Shown one piece after another: positions 1 through 11,252 of a stretch of DNA of 64,000 nt. Made by a program: the position numbers and the translations under genes. The stretch is from the NCBI GenBank assembly GCA_047967505.1, contig CM106538.1; one strand, 5' to 3'. The notes below the pieces were generated by a model. It was given only the letters and a program-made list of their open reading frames with translations. It made no database searches and was not told the DNA's origin. Source of the DNA: Dipteris shenzhenensis. Lineage: Eukaryota; Polypodiophyta; Polypodiopsida; Gleicheniales. Each line of letters opens with the position of its first letter. Positions within the stretch are counted from its first letter, which is position 1.

Positions 1-711
1 GGGGTAGAGGCTCAAGAGTAGAAAATTGGACAATTTTCAAATGCTTTCTATCAAGTCAAGGGAGACCCTTCGAAATTTCCTAAATTGGGGTAATCATGCA
101 TTTGTCACAAGATTTGCGGTCAATTGGAAGGAAATCTCCACCATTGAATCAAAGACAATTAATAGACAAAAAAAGATACCTAACTCCCATGCCACCAGAA
201 AAACAATAGCCAATAGAACGACATGTGACTTGTAAGCCATTCACAGCCAAAAAAAAAAAGTCCACAAAACAATCTTCTGAATGACACATAAGCGTTCATT
301 GACCTGGCAAATGTTAAGCAATCAATAACAATTCAACATCAGCAGGTCGTTGTGACTGCCATATGTCGGTGCGTCACCTCCATTGTTGGAACCTTGACGC
401 TCGAGAAATGCCGAGGGTACACATTTTCCCAATCAAGAAGTAGTCCAAGACTAGCTTCTTGTGGGACTCTTGGTTGCTGTGTTCGCAGGTGATGCAAGCC
501 ACGTCCCAAGAGGGAAAGGCCTCCCCCCTTAGTACTACTTACTAGCCCCTCTAGTAACTAGGTCACCCCAAATCCAAGATTCCTTTTACCCGAGTTCTTG
601 ATAATCTGGGGTTGGTTGAAAAAGGCGGTCTCTTTTGCGTGCATGCCTATAGCGTTGGCGACGGCGATGGCGATGTAGATGGCTATGGCGATCGAGCCTT
701 GCTGATCTTGC
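1..711. other. Upstream region of the coiled-coil gene
   Basis: No convincing gene is seen here. The stretch holds an A-rich run near 248-260 and a purine/pyrimidine-mixed spacer. Just before the first candidate ATG, at about 655-700, there is a degenerate run of GGCGAT-type hexamers. It probably contains the promoter and 5' UTR of the gene that follows, but no TATA box or start site stands out. Confidence 0.35.
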
Positions 712-2304
712 ATGGCGATCGTTTCTCCCTCCCTTCAGCTTTCTTGCTGCAAACACTCGCGTGCTGATCCCTTCTTTGCATCCACCTCCTCTTCTTCTTC
801 TTCTTCTTCTTCTTCTTGGATCGTCAGCTTTGGCTGCTGCTGCTGTCGCTGTCTCTGGGAAATGCAAAATCCCAAACGCTTTGACGATAAAGACGCCCTC
901 CCAGCCCCCTCCATGGGCCATCAAAATGGAGCTCTCGTAGCCACCACCGCTTCGCCAGCCTTGTCCAAACCTGGGCGAATTTCGCCCAACGGAACCTCGT
1001 CCATGGATAGCAAGCCCTTGAATGAGAAGGCGGAGGCCTTTGCCCAGGCGCACCGAGGAAGGGTAGAGGCGGAGGCGCATGCCTATAAAGAGGCCGAATC
1101 AAGAAAGGTGGAAGCTCGCGCGCAGAAAAATCTGGTAAGCCTATGGTTTGTAACTAGCGTAGAGATGAAGTCGCGAGCTCTTCCTTATGCTGGGACGTTG
1201 ATCTTGATCTTGGATCAAGAGCGTCTTTCTTGCAAAGAACCATAGTTTGAGAGCAATCCCTTCACACTTAAATGCTGTCTTAGCAGGCAAAAGCAGAAAG
1301 GGAGAGGATCCATGACGAGTCCAAGGCTTTGGAGTCCAAGAAGCGCGAGGAGGAGAGGGCAGAGCGTGTTATCCGGAACGCTGCAGTGAGTAACCAGCTG
1401 CATTGCGCTATTGAGTCCTGACCTTTGAATCTTGGAGCGGCAAAGTTGGGCAAAGTCTGACAGTGTGTAAGTGCAGGTGAGAGCAGAAAAGATACTGGCA
1501 CGGGCTCGAGAGGAAGCAAATAGGATCAACTCACGGGCTCAAGAAGAGACCGAGGCCGCCATAGCAGACACGTATACAAGAGCTGAAAGGGTAAGCTTCT
1601 TCCCGGTTGAACAATTGAGACTGGTTAGCCTCGAACTTCGTCTTGATGGTCTTGTTTGAGTGTTGTGATCTCTGTAATTAGCTGTCGACTGCTGATGGCT
1701 GGCCATTAATTTTGAGGGAACTGGAACAAGAATGGCTCTTTCAAATTTTATCCCTGGATGTTCCTCAATTTTGATGAATGCCTTAGCTGTATGCATCTGC
1801 AGGAGAATTGAGATCGATTCTTGGCTTTTATGTTTCAGTGTTGTAATCTCCCTAATGTAGCTCTTTCCTGCTGATTGCCAGCCATAATACTATAGAAGAT
1901 TTTGAGGGAAATTGAACAAGAATGTCGAAATGGCTCTCTTGCCTTGTTTTCAACTTTTACCTCTGGATGTTCTTCAATTTTGATGAATGGCTTGGCCATC
2001 TGCCTCTTTAGAAGAATTGGAGCTCGATTCTTGGCTTTTAGGATGGATGTTTAAGCTTGACAGGCATGAGCCCTTGCCGTTATTCGCCCATATTAAGGAA
2101 TCAACTGACCAAGAAGCCATTGTGTTGGCTTTTGTTGTGACGAATACGCAGTGGAAGGCAGAAATCGAAGAGACTAAGAGGAAAGAGCTGGCTGAGATAA
2201 CAGATCGCGTTCAACAAATGATTGCTGTGGGGGAGCTTCCTGCTCAAGAACACAGAGGAGTTGTCCAAAGGATGAAAGCCAGCTTTGTGTGCCACGCCAA
2301 CTAG
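712..2304 (+). CDS. Four-exon coiled-coil protein, remorin-like
   Basis: Four exons join in phase 0 with GT-AG introns: 712-1134, 1287-1385, 1477-1590 and 2152-2304 (262 codons). The C-terminal two thirds are an Ala/Glu/Lys/Arg-rich helix running across all exon joints (NEKAEAFAQAHRGRVEAEAH, then AKAERERIHDESKALESKKR, RAEKILARAREEANR, KRKELAEITDRVQQM). It ends in a short tail, VGELPAQ, that recalls the end of remorin C-terminal domains. Remorins are plant membrane-raft scaffold proteins. That assignment is an inference from composition and layout, not from a diagnostic motif. The start is uncertain. From 712 the protein has a Ser run encoded by a (TCT)n tract at about 787-817 and a Cys run, which look like UTR; the ATG at 862 (MQNPKRFDD) is an equally good start. 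No stop or frameshift interrupts the exons, so this is the one apparently intact gene. Confidence 0.6.
1658..2041 (+). repeat. Diverged tandem duplication inside intron 3
   Basis: Two copies of about 180-200 bp lie head to tail in intron 3 of the coiled-coil gene, at about 1658-1837 and 1838-2041. Shared blocks in order are TGTTGTRATCTC, CTGATKGCYRGCCAT, TTTTGAGGGAA, CTGGATGTTC, TCAATTTTGATGAATG and TCGATTCTTGGCTTTTA. The copies differ by many substitutions and small indels, so the event is old. Confidence 0.7.
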
Positions 2305-4975
2305 TTGTTGCAAGTCGCCTTGAACTTTCCAAGAACGGGGTACATTTAACCTTTACTTATATCCAATTTCAATGTTATGGCTTTCTCAATCTCTCAGGCA
2401 CATGTTGAAGATCAAGCCCTTACCATAACAAACACACATCAAGCCCTCACCATAACAAACACAGCTAGCTACAGGCAAAGAAGCACAACTCCTTGGAGAT
2501 TACCTTGCCATCTATTGCATAGTGAAGCAAGTATATTCTCTTCCCATGGATCATTGCTTCTTAATAATATGTTTGTATTTGTACTTCAACCTATAGGCTC
2601 TCATCCATCTATATGAGTGATAAGTGGTCCTCCATCAATCATCGTATGACATGTAAATATGATCAATAGCGAGAATAAAACAAAATCTACATTGACACGT
2701 TTTGCACTAAAGAAAATGAACATCTCTCAATACGTTAATTGTGTGCCAATGGATCACATCATCATAAGCAAGGCTTATATTCAGTTTGTAACATCAAATG
2801 AAGCAATGCCTTTGTGGCTTGTGTACTATGGCATGTCAACAAGCCTAGACATTCTTTTTCAGTTTTTTTTTTTTTGGACGGTTTAATTAGGTTGGGGCGG
2901 ACTGGGTCAACAACCATGGATGTCAAAACATCAATATTTATTTTTTGCCATGCTACTAATGACAATTTGGCACATTATGTTAACATGTAGCATTTATTAG
3001 TAGTGCCAATAGTTAGGGTGGTATTTTTATCATTGTAAAAAGAATATAATACCAATGGTGTTTTCATATTAGCATATTGCTAGTGGTAATTACCTAGCTT
3101 TTCATACTCATAGTGAACATCATCTCGATGCATGTTTCTTTGGGAGTCGCTAGAGGCTTTTAATGTCTATTTGATGATAGATATTAGGGCCAAGTCATTT
3201 TTTTCCAAGAACTTCCTTGCACCTTGAAGATATTGAGCATTCATTTTTGAAGTGGGATAAGTTTTCCTTTTTAAAAGTTGTAGCCTCTATCTCAGAGCTG
3301 CAACATATTTTTAGCCCTAGGGTTTGGAAAATCATGTACAGATATCTATGCATTTTTTATCTACTAATACTCATGATCATGCAAACACTTTACCATCCCA
3401 AAGTCATTTTGTGAATGTGGGTAATTTAGTAGATATACCTCTAATAAAGGGGCATATATCAATGGTATAAATATACTGCTTGTATATGGCCACATACATG
3501 TAGTATAATTTAATATATTGTTTATACATGCCTACTTACCAATGGTATATTTTCCATATATTGGAAGATAACCCATCAGTTTTTCTTTCTAGTATAACCT
3601 TCCATTTGGCATTTCTTCTTTGTCTATTCTTGAAATCAAGTGGTGTGGAACATACATTGTGATGGCAATATTTTTAAGTTTTGCTATATACTTGTTCAAA
3701 GGCGTGTGCCATGGTGATGCTTCTTTTCTTGGTCTTCAAACTCAAGGGGCAAGAAACATCACATAACAACTTTCTCTGACAAAGATGTTGGAAAGGACCT
3801 CATTATGGTATGGTTGCTCTTTGTAGCCTATGGAGTAGAAGCTCTAGGAATTTCGTCATTGTTCTTTCTCCATAAGGTTGGGAAGGGAGAGCAAACTAAT
3901 ATATCAATATTTTAGCCTAAGATAATCATGCACAAAGAATATGAGTAGTGAGATTAGGCATATTAAAGTTGATTGGGGTGATAATTTGAATGGAAGGAAT
4001 GGGAAAGAAAGGGTTACGATGCTAGCATTGCATGATAAATAACTTGTTTGACCTTAAACTTTTGTATGTATGAAGATGTGTCATGTGAGCATGTTGTAAT
4101 GCTATATGCATAAATAAAAAATGTTATCTTTCATAGCATAGGTTGATTGATGAAATGAAAAGTTTTAAGTTTATGTATAGTGCTTGTCTTTTGGATCCAT
4201 TTTTTGAACTTTTGATTGCTATTATCTTTTTTAAATCATGTGATTGCAATCATTTTTGCATTTATGAAATTTAACAAAATAAGGATCTAAGAATCAAGAC
4301 ATTGCACCTAATTGTTGATAAGATAATGAATGTTTCATTGATTTCATGAAAATTTAAAGACAAAGTACCGTGTGAGTTAGGACATTGCAATATGATAAAT
4401 GAATAGGATTGGAAGTATTAGGTTGTAAAGATGTCTAAAGATCTAATGGTCTACAAGGAAAACAAACACTTTCCTTTCCTATTATTTCCCCATATTAACC
4501 AGCCGGTTCTCCAAGCTCCACCTCCAATTTTTGCAATTCAGCATTTGACATGGTAAGTGTTTGCTTGCTCAAGCTTTTTGCCAAGTTCTTGAGTTAACTC
4601 AACTATTAAAAGAACAACAAGCTTTCTAAAAATATCAACCAACATGGTTATGACTTATATCTTCAAAAATTATAAATAGGACTTACATTGTATACCAACT
4701 TGCCAAGGTATGTTCTTGTACAAAGATACCATGGCTACCTCCCTTTGCTTATAGCCAATATCAATTTCCTATCTCTTTGAGGCAAGTCCCTCATGTATAC
4801 CTCATGGTTGGTAGCACAAATGTTTGCACAATTAATGAGCTTATGTTGCAAATGAGGTGGGAACCAAAGCATGGGTATTCATGCTAATACAACATATAAA
4901 ATCAAATAATAACCTCTTACCTTTGCCTAAGGGATGGGCTTGCAGGGGGTCATTAAAAACATCAAAAAATTCTAG
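2305..4975. other. AT-rich spacer, no gene seen
   Basis: About 100 bp after the stop codon there is a short repeat of CATCAAGCCCTCACCATAAC-type sequence (about 2415-2465). The rest is AT-rich with only short, composition-driven ORFs. A T-run at about 2865-2876 could be the end of an old retroposon, but no coding trace lies next to it. Confidence 0.4.
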
Positions 4976-4976
4976 T

Positions 4977-5142
4977 CCTCTAAAGTGTATCTTCTCCCCT
5001 ATCCAAATCAAATCTATTCTCATCCATCAAAACACGGAATTCTCCCCTATCCAAATCAAATCTATTCTCATCCATCAAAAAAGTCTAGTCCTCTAAAGTG
5101 TATCTTCTCCCTTATCCAAATCAAATCTATTCTCATCAAAAC
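4977..5142 (+). repeat. Three-copy tandem repeat (about 40-60 bp)
   Basis: The block CCTATCCAAATCAAATCTAT followed by TCTCATC occurs three times in a row. The first and third copies share the longer lead-in TAGTCCTCTAAAGTGTATCTTC. This looks like replication slippage. The short ORFs spanning it are repeat-driven and not credible genes. Confidence 0.8.
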
Positions 5143-5849
5143 ACTCTTGTGTATTGATATCGAAGATAGATGGAACCTTCTTGATGATGTCCACCACAGA
5201 ATAGAAACCTTTTCTCTGCACCAAGCTTTGTCCATTTAGACATGGATGTATTCATGGTGTTAAACAAAGTTGTGGAGCTACGAAAAGCATCATTTTGCAA
5301 AAGTGCATAGAAATTCAATTTGTTTTAGTACCTCTTTGCCTATGGTTGCATGTAATTTTCCTAGAAACAAATTACATAGAAATGAAATTTAATTTAGTAC
5401 CTCTTTCCCTATGGGTGCATGCAAGGAATTAAAAAAGTAGTCTAAAATAAAAGGATCGAAGGAGGGGAACTGGAGAAATAGGAAGCATATGTGTTGACAA
5501 CATGCTTTTATGATCATGAAACAAAACAAAACATAGAGGTCATAAATAAGATGAGCCACCATGGAGTTTGCGATTGTTCGATTCTTTTCTTTTAATAAAT
5601 GAGAGATACACCTCTTCATAGCATTTAGAATGCATGGACTTATCACTATATTATAGAATTGGAATAAATGGAGATTTAATAAATGCATTTAAATCATATA
5701 GTAGCCATATTACCATCTGGGAACACATGCATTATTATGTGAGAGATTTATAAATGCCTAGAAACAAATTGCATAGAAACCTTTGAAACCCTTAAAAAAA
5801 TTAGACAACAAAGAGTAGAGCATGTGTGAGGGTCTTGGAGGCTAAAGAC
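5143..5849. other. Spacer with a small diverged duplication
   Basis: At about 5306-5410 a block of roughly 80 bp (CATAGAAAT, AATTT, TTTTAGTACCTCTTT, CCTATGGKTGCATG) occurs twice, and a third partial trace (CCTAGAAACAAATT) appears near 5757. No coding signal is seen. Confidence 0.45.
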
Positions 5850-6296
5850 CTTAGCTAGGAAGAATACAAGTCTTGGAAGGTGGCCAATGTGTGGAGCAAC
5901 AAAGGCCCAAACAACCATGTGCAAGAAGTGGTGACCGAGAAGTAGAATTGAGATCTTCGAGTAGAGAGGATTGAAATGGAGAGTAGGAGAAGGAGAAATG
6001 GGTGATAGTAGTAGAGAAGAGATTGGGTAGTGGCAGACTCATGGCAGAGAAGAGCTTGGGTGAGGGAGAGGAGCTCAGGTGATGGCAATGGAGAGTAGGA
6101 GGAAGGAGAAGAGCTCATGTAGTGAGAGAGAAGGGCTTGGGCAACAAAAGAGAAGAGCTTAAGTGGTGAAGGAGAAGGTGCTCAAGAATCAATGGAGAGT
6201 AGGAGAAGGACAAGCAACTAAGGCCATGAGAGAGAGCTCAGGAAGTAGTTTAGCAAGGGAGAGAGGGGCAAGTGGTGGAGTGGGGGGAGGGGAGGG

Positions 6297-6359
<63 letters not shown>
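5850..6359 (+). repeat. Purine-rich minisatellite ending in (GA)n
   Basis: From about 5850 the plus strand is almost all purine, built from shuffled words such as GGAGAGTAGGAGAAGGAG, AGAAGAGCTTGGG and GAGAGAGCTCAGG at loose spacing of roughly 60-90 bp. It ends in a pure (GA) run of about 30 units at about 6299-6358. The pure run probably grew by slippage from the degenerate block. Confidence 0.8.
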
Positions 6360-6360
<1 letters not shown>

Positions 6361-7088
6361 ATGCATGATTGAGTGTAGCCATCTTTTTGAAGTTCAGGGA
6401 ATATATTGCATATGGCTAACTTGTGTGATTTGTAACTTATGAATTTCTCGTGTCTAAGCTAATCTACAAATAAATGCAAGTTTTGTTGTGCTCATGGGGG
6501 TGGTCTACACTCTAAATCCTTGCATTTTGGGGAACTTATGGAGCACGATCATGAGTCTCAATGAATGTGATTGTCATTGAGGCATCTTGACTTGAGAATT
6601 TAAAGTATAGAGTTGTGAGAATTCGATTATCTTATAGTGTGCCAATAACAAATGGATATAAGGGGGAGATGGGATGGCAATGATGCAAGAAAGAATAGAG
6701 TATGAGTTGCAACTCACAATACACATTCAGAATTTCTTGCATCTAGAATTGTTCATGCACAACCATCAAGACAAGTTGTGACAAGTCAAGTTGTAGATGT
6801 ATCAAGTAATGCACATGACACAATTGATTTGAGTGCTAATGTTCTTAGGCCTGGACATAAATTTAAGGTTTAGAATTCATAAGTGGACACTATCCCAACG
6901 CTTGATCCACCCCATGATATTTTCAACCATGGTACTAGAAGAGCATTCATGCAAACATCACAATCCTCTCAAAGAGGCATTCCACATGTACAGGTTGAAA
7001 AACGTAGAATGGAACTTTGTTATTAATGTATGTGACTAGTTTGAGTGGAAATACAAATATTGTGGAATACAAAAATCTAGGGGAGCAC
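6360..7088. other. Spacer, no gene seen
   Basis: AT-rich sequence between the (GA)n tract and the poly-T end of LINE-a. It contains a short self-similar patch at about 6715-6800 (GACAAGTTGTGACAAGTCAAGTTG). No ORF has family features. Confidence 0.35.
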
Positions 7089-8412
7089 CTTTTTTTTTAG
7101 GCAAAGAAAATTTGATTATATTCTAATCATATGATTTGTACAATGGCGTTCCCCTCTAAAGAGGGATAACTGCATACAAAGTGACCACTGTTTGGTAGTG
7201 GGAAAAAGCAAAACCAATAAGATATACTTAAGAGTACTTGTTGATAAGAGTAGGCTATGCCTCATACTATGATCCCAAGTTGACCCCTTGCCTAACCAAG
7301 AAACAGACTATGTGTTGTAATTAACAGAGTGATCCAAAAGAGAGTTGTTGTTCTGGCATCCTTCAAAGCAGTAGCAATCACTAGTGTACTAGACCTATGC
7401 ACAAAAGATCAGTAGTAGGGAAACAGTAACCAGTGGAGGTACTTTAGTCTGCAGGTTTTGTTTTGACTGGAAAGAGTGAAGGGAGGAGTTGAGCTTGCAT
7501 GTCCACTCCTAAGTTGGAGCATCTCCTTACCTCTTGGATGTGCTCTTCCAGTTCTTCTTAAAGTTGGGATACCTGGTCATTGTAGTTATGGGTTTCTTGG
7601 TCCAAAAAGAACTCAGCCTCAGCCACAGTAGATAATGATCACTTAGTAAGGACATAGCATTCATTCCAATTAACAAAGAGCTGTTCAGCATGTATGATCT
7701 CATCACTGAATTGAAAAGCATTTCTAGATATCCATATAAACTATAGTGCATATGCTCTGATGTGTGTCCATGTGGCATAAGGTATTTTGAGTGCATCCCC
7801 CAATAGAAGGGACTTCCAATTTATACGTTCCCCAATTCTTACTTGCACATATTTCCAAACTTTTCTTGCTCTAGTGCAAGCTATGAAGAGATGGAAGATG
7901 TCTTCCTTAGTCTTCACATAGTATTTGCATGTGTCATCTCCCTTACCAATGTAGAGACTTCTACAGTTGGTCCGGACTTACTTATGTAAAGTTAACCATA
8001 AAAGTGTAGACATTTTCTCAGGGATTCCTCTGTCCCATATCAGCTCAAATCCGAGTGTCCATTTCCTTTCATTTATCAGAGCTGTTCCACCTATTGTTTA
8101 GTTTGGCAACAATTTCGTCTATACCTTCAGATGGTGTGGGTATAGGTAAGAGAGATGAGCTACCAACCCATCCAAACTCTCTAGTGTAATTAAAAATTAT
8201 GCCTCCCTTCCAAGTGAGTTCCCCATCCCACAATTGTATTCTTTCCATAATCATCTATTGGCCTACATTTTGCAACTTGAATTCTCTTCTTATCTCCAAC
8301 CAATTCTTCCATCTAATATTAGTCTTGTCCCATAGGTCCCCCCAACAAGAAATTCCCTTCTTCACCAAGTGCCATGCTCTCAGAAGGTCCCCGTTTTTGC
8401 CTTAGTGTCATG
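7089..8412 (-). mobile_element. LINE-a: 5'-truncated L1-type LINE, 3' end of ORF2
   Basis: Read on the minus strand, broken frames give the C-terminal part of a plant LINE ORF2. First comes a block of the type AWHLVKKGISCWGDLWD / WKNWLEIRREF (about 8400-8260). Then follows WTLGFELIWDRGIPEKMSTL (about 8060-8000), and then a zinc-binding zf-RVT-like stretch, KTKEDIFHLFIACTRARKVW (about 7930-7860). The 3' end is marked by a T9 run on the plus strand (7090-7098), the expected poly(A) tail of a minus-strand LINE. The 5' end stops abruptly at about 8410, next to the remnant Copia-6 LTR, as expected of incomplete target-primed reverse transcription. Stops interrupt the frame, for example TAG where W is expected near 7742. 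It is not functional. Confidence 0.75.
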
Positions 8413-8499
8413 CACAACCATAAAAAAACACGGTCCTAGGTGTGTTATTCTATGTCTCTCTCATGGTGCTTTGATCCTCCTTTATCCCTCGCTTTCACA

Positions 8500-8511
8500 T
8501 GGTATCAGAGC
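8500..8511 (+). promoter_or_regulatory. Primer-binding site of Copia-6
   Basis: TGGTATCAGAGC lies directly after the LTR end TTTCACA. It is the perfect complement of the 3' end of plant initiator tRNA-Met, the usual primer of Copia reverse transcription. Confidence 0.85.
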
Positions 8512-9953
8512 TCCCTTGCCTTTCGTTGAGGCATTGAGATCCTTGCGAGAGTGTTTGTGAGAGATAACATTCTTCGATCTTGAAAGATTCATGAGAGGAT
8601 TGTTTATTGAGAGAGAAAGGTTGCTTTACATTGTGTTGAGTGAAAGGGAGAGTTGTTTGTTCTAGAGAATGAGAGATAGGTCTTAGAGGGAGAGAGAGAG
8701 AGACAGCTGCTACTATACAGTTAAGGCATCACCACCTCCAACATGCCCTTTTCAACAAGGCAAGTGGCTCCTCTATTGGCTCTTGCAAGCAACAATTTGT
8801 TTGTATGTCTAGCACTAGCCCAACACTCACGGGCTACATACCCTAGCCGTCATCAACTCCACTCAAAGAGCTCCCGTCTCCTTCTACGAGCTGCTACCAT
8901 GGCCTCATAAAGCACAATGGTGGTGGCTCCATCTCCTTCTCAGGGTTCTTGCTTCAGCAACGTCCACCGACCACCAAGGCCAACCACTCCTTCAACTTGA
9001 ACTGTGCCTCAACGAGCGCCTTCAGAACCTTCAGCTCTTGTATGCAACAACAGCCTCTCCAAATAGCATCTCCTTCAATGTAGCAGCCGCGTACCTTCAA
9101 TCGGCTCAGCTCTTTGATCAACCTCCATGAAGGGAAGCTCCAACGACATCACCTGCTTTTGCTCCAATAGACAAATCCATCGCCAACGAAGGCTCCACAG
9201 CTGGCCTTCTGCTCCTAAGCAAATACAAGCTCCATGTAGCCAATAGCTCTTGATCAAAGGTGCCTTCTCCTGAGATGACGCCTCAGCGATCATCCAGTGG
9301 CATTCGTCTCGATAGATATTCGTGGCCTAGAATGTGGATCCCGTCAAAGGCAGAGTGATGTCACAATATATTCCAAATATATGTCCTCCAATCGAGGATC
9401 TATCAGTTCATCAAGAGCATGATCCTCCACAAGAGGGCGTGCCAGGACATCAATCCCATTAGAATACTCACGCCATCATCGTCACTACAAGATCTTTGCA
9501 GCCTCAAAGTTTTACACTCTTCTCGAAGGTGTAACATTAAGACACGTGGCAGATAAGAATTGACCAGGGTTAGTTGAAAGCACTCTTGGTTAAGTTGGTC
9601 ATACTAAGGTTAGTTCGACCTTACCTTGGTCAATGTTTAAGTGAACCCATAATAACCATGGTTAAGGTTTAGGGTTAGGTTAATGCCACATCATCATGCA
9701 ACTACCTAAGCACACAATCCCTTCATAAGCATAGTGTGAGTGCAGCATATGAGCCCCTATGCCACATCATCAATTGCCCCTCTTCTTCATAAAAATTTTG
9801 ATCAACTGTTGTAACTTTCAATCCAAAAAGAATTTGCACACACTCCAAAAAGTGGTCGTCTTTCGAGCTCTATGTGCCTGTCAAGTTAGAATCATTGTTA
9901 GCAATTAGACACTGCTAGATTTGAAATTTTCTTCAACTCGTAAGATCTTTGCA

Positions 9954-10746
9954 ATGGCACTGCACACCTCAACTGTTGAGAAGTTCACTGGGGAAGGATT
10001 TCACACCTGATCTACACAAATGAGGTATCTCTTGATGCATCAAAGGCTTTGGAATATTGTAAAAGAAGACATACCCACTGCACAAAATGAAGCCTAGAAG
10101 GTAAAAGACGAAGCAGCACTATTACTCATTGGTTTGCACTTGGGTCCAAATATAATTCATCATATAAATTCTAAGGATCATGCCAAAGATGCATGAGATG
10201 AGTTGAACACAATGTTTGGTGCAAAAGCCAAAAACCAAGAAATTTATCTTAAGATTGAATTCTATGGTTTGCACATGAGCTTCAATGAATCCATGGCACA
10301 ATTTGTCAACAAGATCAAAAGCATTATGACCAACTAGAAGGCATAAATGCAAAAGTAGGAGAAAAGGATGCACCTGCAATTCTCCTTAAAAGCATGCCTA
10401 AAGAGTACAGCGCACTGACAACCACTTTGAAGAATCTTCTAGATCCAAAGTTTGAGGAATGTGTATCCTCTCTTCTTGAGAAAGAAAGAGATTTGAAGGC
10501 ATCTACATCAACACGCAATAGCAATAATGAAGAACAAGCATTTTTCAATAAAACATCAATGAAGTGTTACCATTGTGGAAGGATGGTCACTAGCAAAGTG
10601 ACTGCAGACTGAAGAACAAACCAAAGTGTCACTATTGCAAGAAACTGGGACACAAGGAAGAAGATTATAGATTGAAGAACCAGAAGATCAACTATGTGGA
10701 GTCATCACCAAGCCATGAGCAGAATGACGAGAACAACATGTATTGA
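9954..10746 (+). pseudogene. Copia-6 Gag (UBN2-type) with CCHC knuckles, broken
   Basis: The region starts at ATG 9954. It reads as a Copia Gag: helical UBN2-like domain (VKDEAALLLIGLHLGPNII, GLHMSFNESMAQFVNKIKSI, ILLKSMPKEYSALTTTLKNL), then a decayed first CCHC knuckle (KCYHCGRMVTSKVT, His and last Cys lost), then a better one (KCHYCKKLGHKEEDY, last Cys replaced by Tyr). Gag packages element RNA in the virus-like particle. At least three internal stops fall at positions where this family has Trp (TGA near 10011, TAG near 10096, TGA near 10198). A frameshift lies near 10335. No pol follows. Confidence 0.7.
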
Positions 10747-10799
10747 GAAGCAACAACCTTTCGACCTTTAGCCTATATTCTTGTAATCAAACCTAACCA

Positions 10800-10959
10800 C
10801 GTGCAAGTAGCCATTTAAGCACTCAGGGGAGGTATTGACATATAAAAACCACACTTGACCACCTTAAGTAGCAAGGTATGCACTAAGGGGAGGTGATGGA
10901 TTTGTAACTCACATATGACCACCTTGCAGTAGCCAATGGATCATGGCACCAAGAAGAGG
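10800..10959 (+). repeat. Repeated polypurine tracts before the Copia-6 3' LTR
   Basis: Three related blocks, each built as CCACCTT...AGTAGC...AAGGGGAGGT or AAGAAGAGGT, precede the LTR (ends at about 10832, 10892 and 10960). The last, AAGAAGAGG, abuts the LTR start TGTTGAG and is the likely plus-strand primer. The others are diverged tandem copies. Confidence 0.55.
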
Positions 10960-11252
10960 TGTTGAGATATGGCGCCATGTGCACATAGATTAGAGGCTAA
11001 GGTATGGTATAGGAATGTATTAAAGTAGCGACCCTAAGATGTGTACTACATGATGTGAGGATGTGGATCGAGGACTCCACAAGGAGAGATGTGGGATCAA
11101 AGGATCCCACAAGTGTTGACTATTCTAAAGGCTTTCTCTATATAAGAAGCCTACCATGTATTGTTGATGATATACATTACAATAGATTGAGTGTTTGCTA
11201 CCCTATGTCTCTCTCGTGGTGCTTTGATCCTCCTTGATCCCTCGATTTCACA
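10960..11252 (+). repeat. Copia-6 3' LTR (293 bp)
   Basis: It starts TGTTGAGATATGGCG and ends GATTTCACA, giving TG...CA termini. It contains a TATA-like box, CTCTATATAAG, at about 11137-11147. The end matches the 5' LTR remnant at 8441-8499. No clear target duplication can be shown because the 5' flank was lost. Confidence 0.8.

Larger units (their letters stand above)
8441..11252 (+). mobile_element. Copia-6: non-autonomous gag-only LTR element
   Basis: The 5' LTR is reduced to its last 59 bp or so (8441-8499) and is followed at once by a tRNA-iMet primer-binding site. Then come a leader of about 1.4 kb with no ORF of note (8512-9953), a gag reading region (9954-10746), purine-rich tracts and a full 3' LTR (10960-11252). 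No protease, integrase, RT or RNase H can be found between gag and the LTR, so it depended on a helper. The LTR remnant and the 3' LTR share the block TCTCTC(A/G)TGGTGCTTTGATCC. Confidence 0.75.

Noticed and set aside
586-1102. Two minus-strand ORFs rich in Arg opposite the first exon
   Set aside because: They are shadows of the (TCT)n and GGCGAT repeats and of the spliced plus-strand gene. They have no motif of their own.
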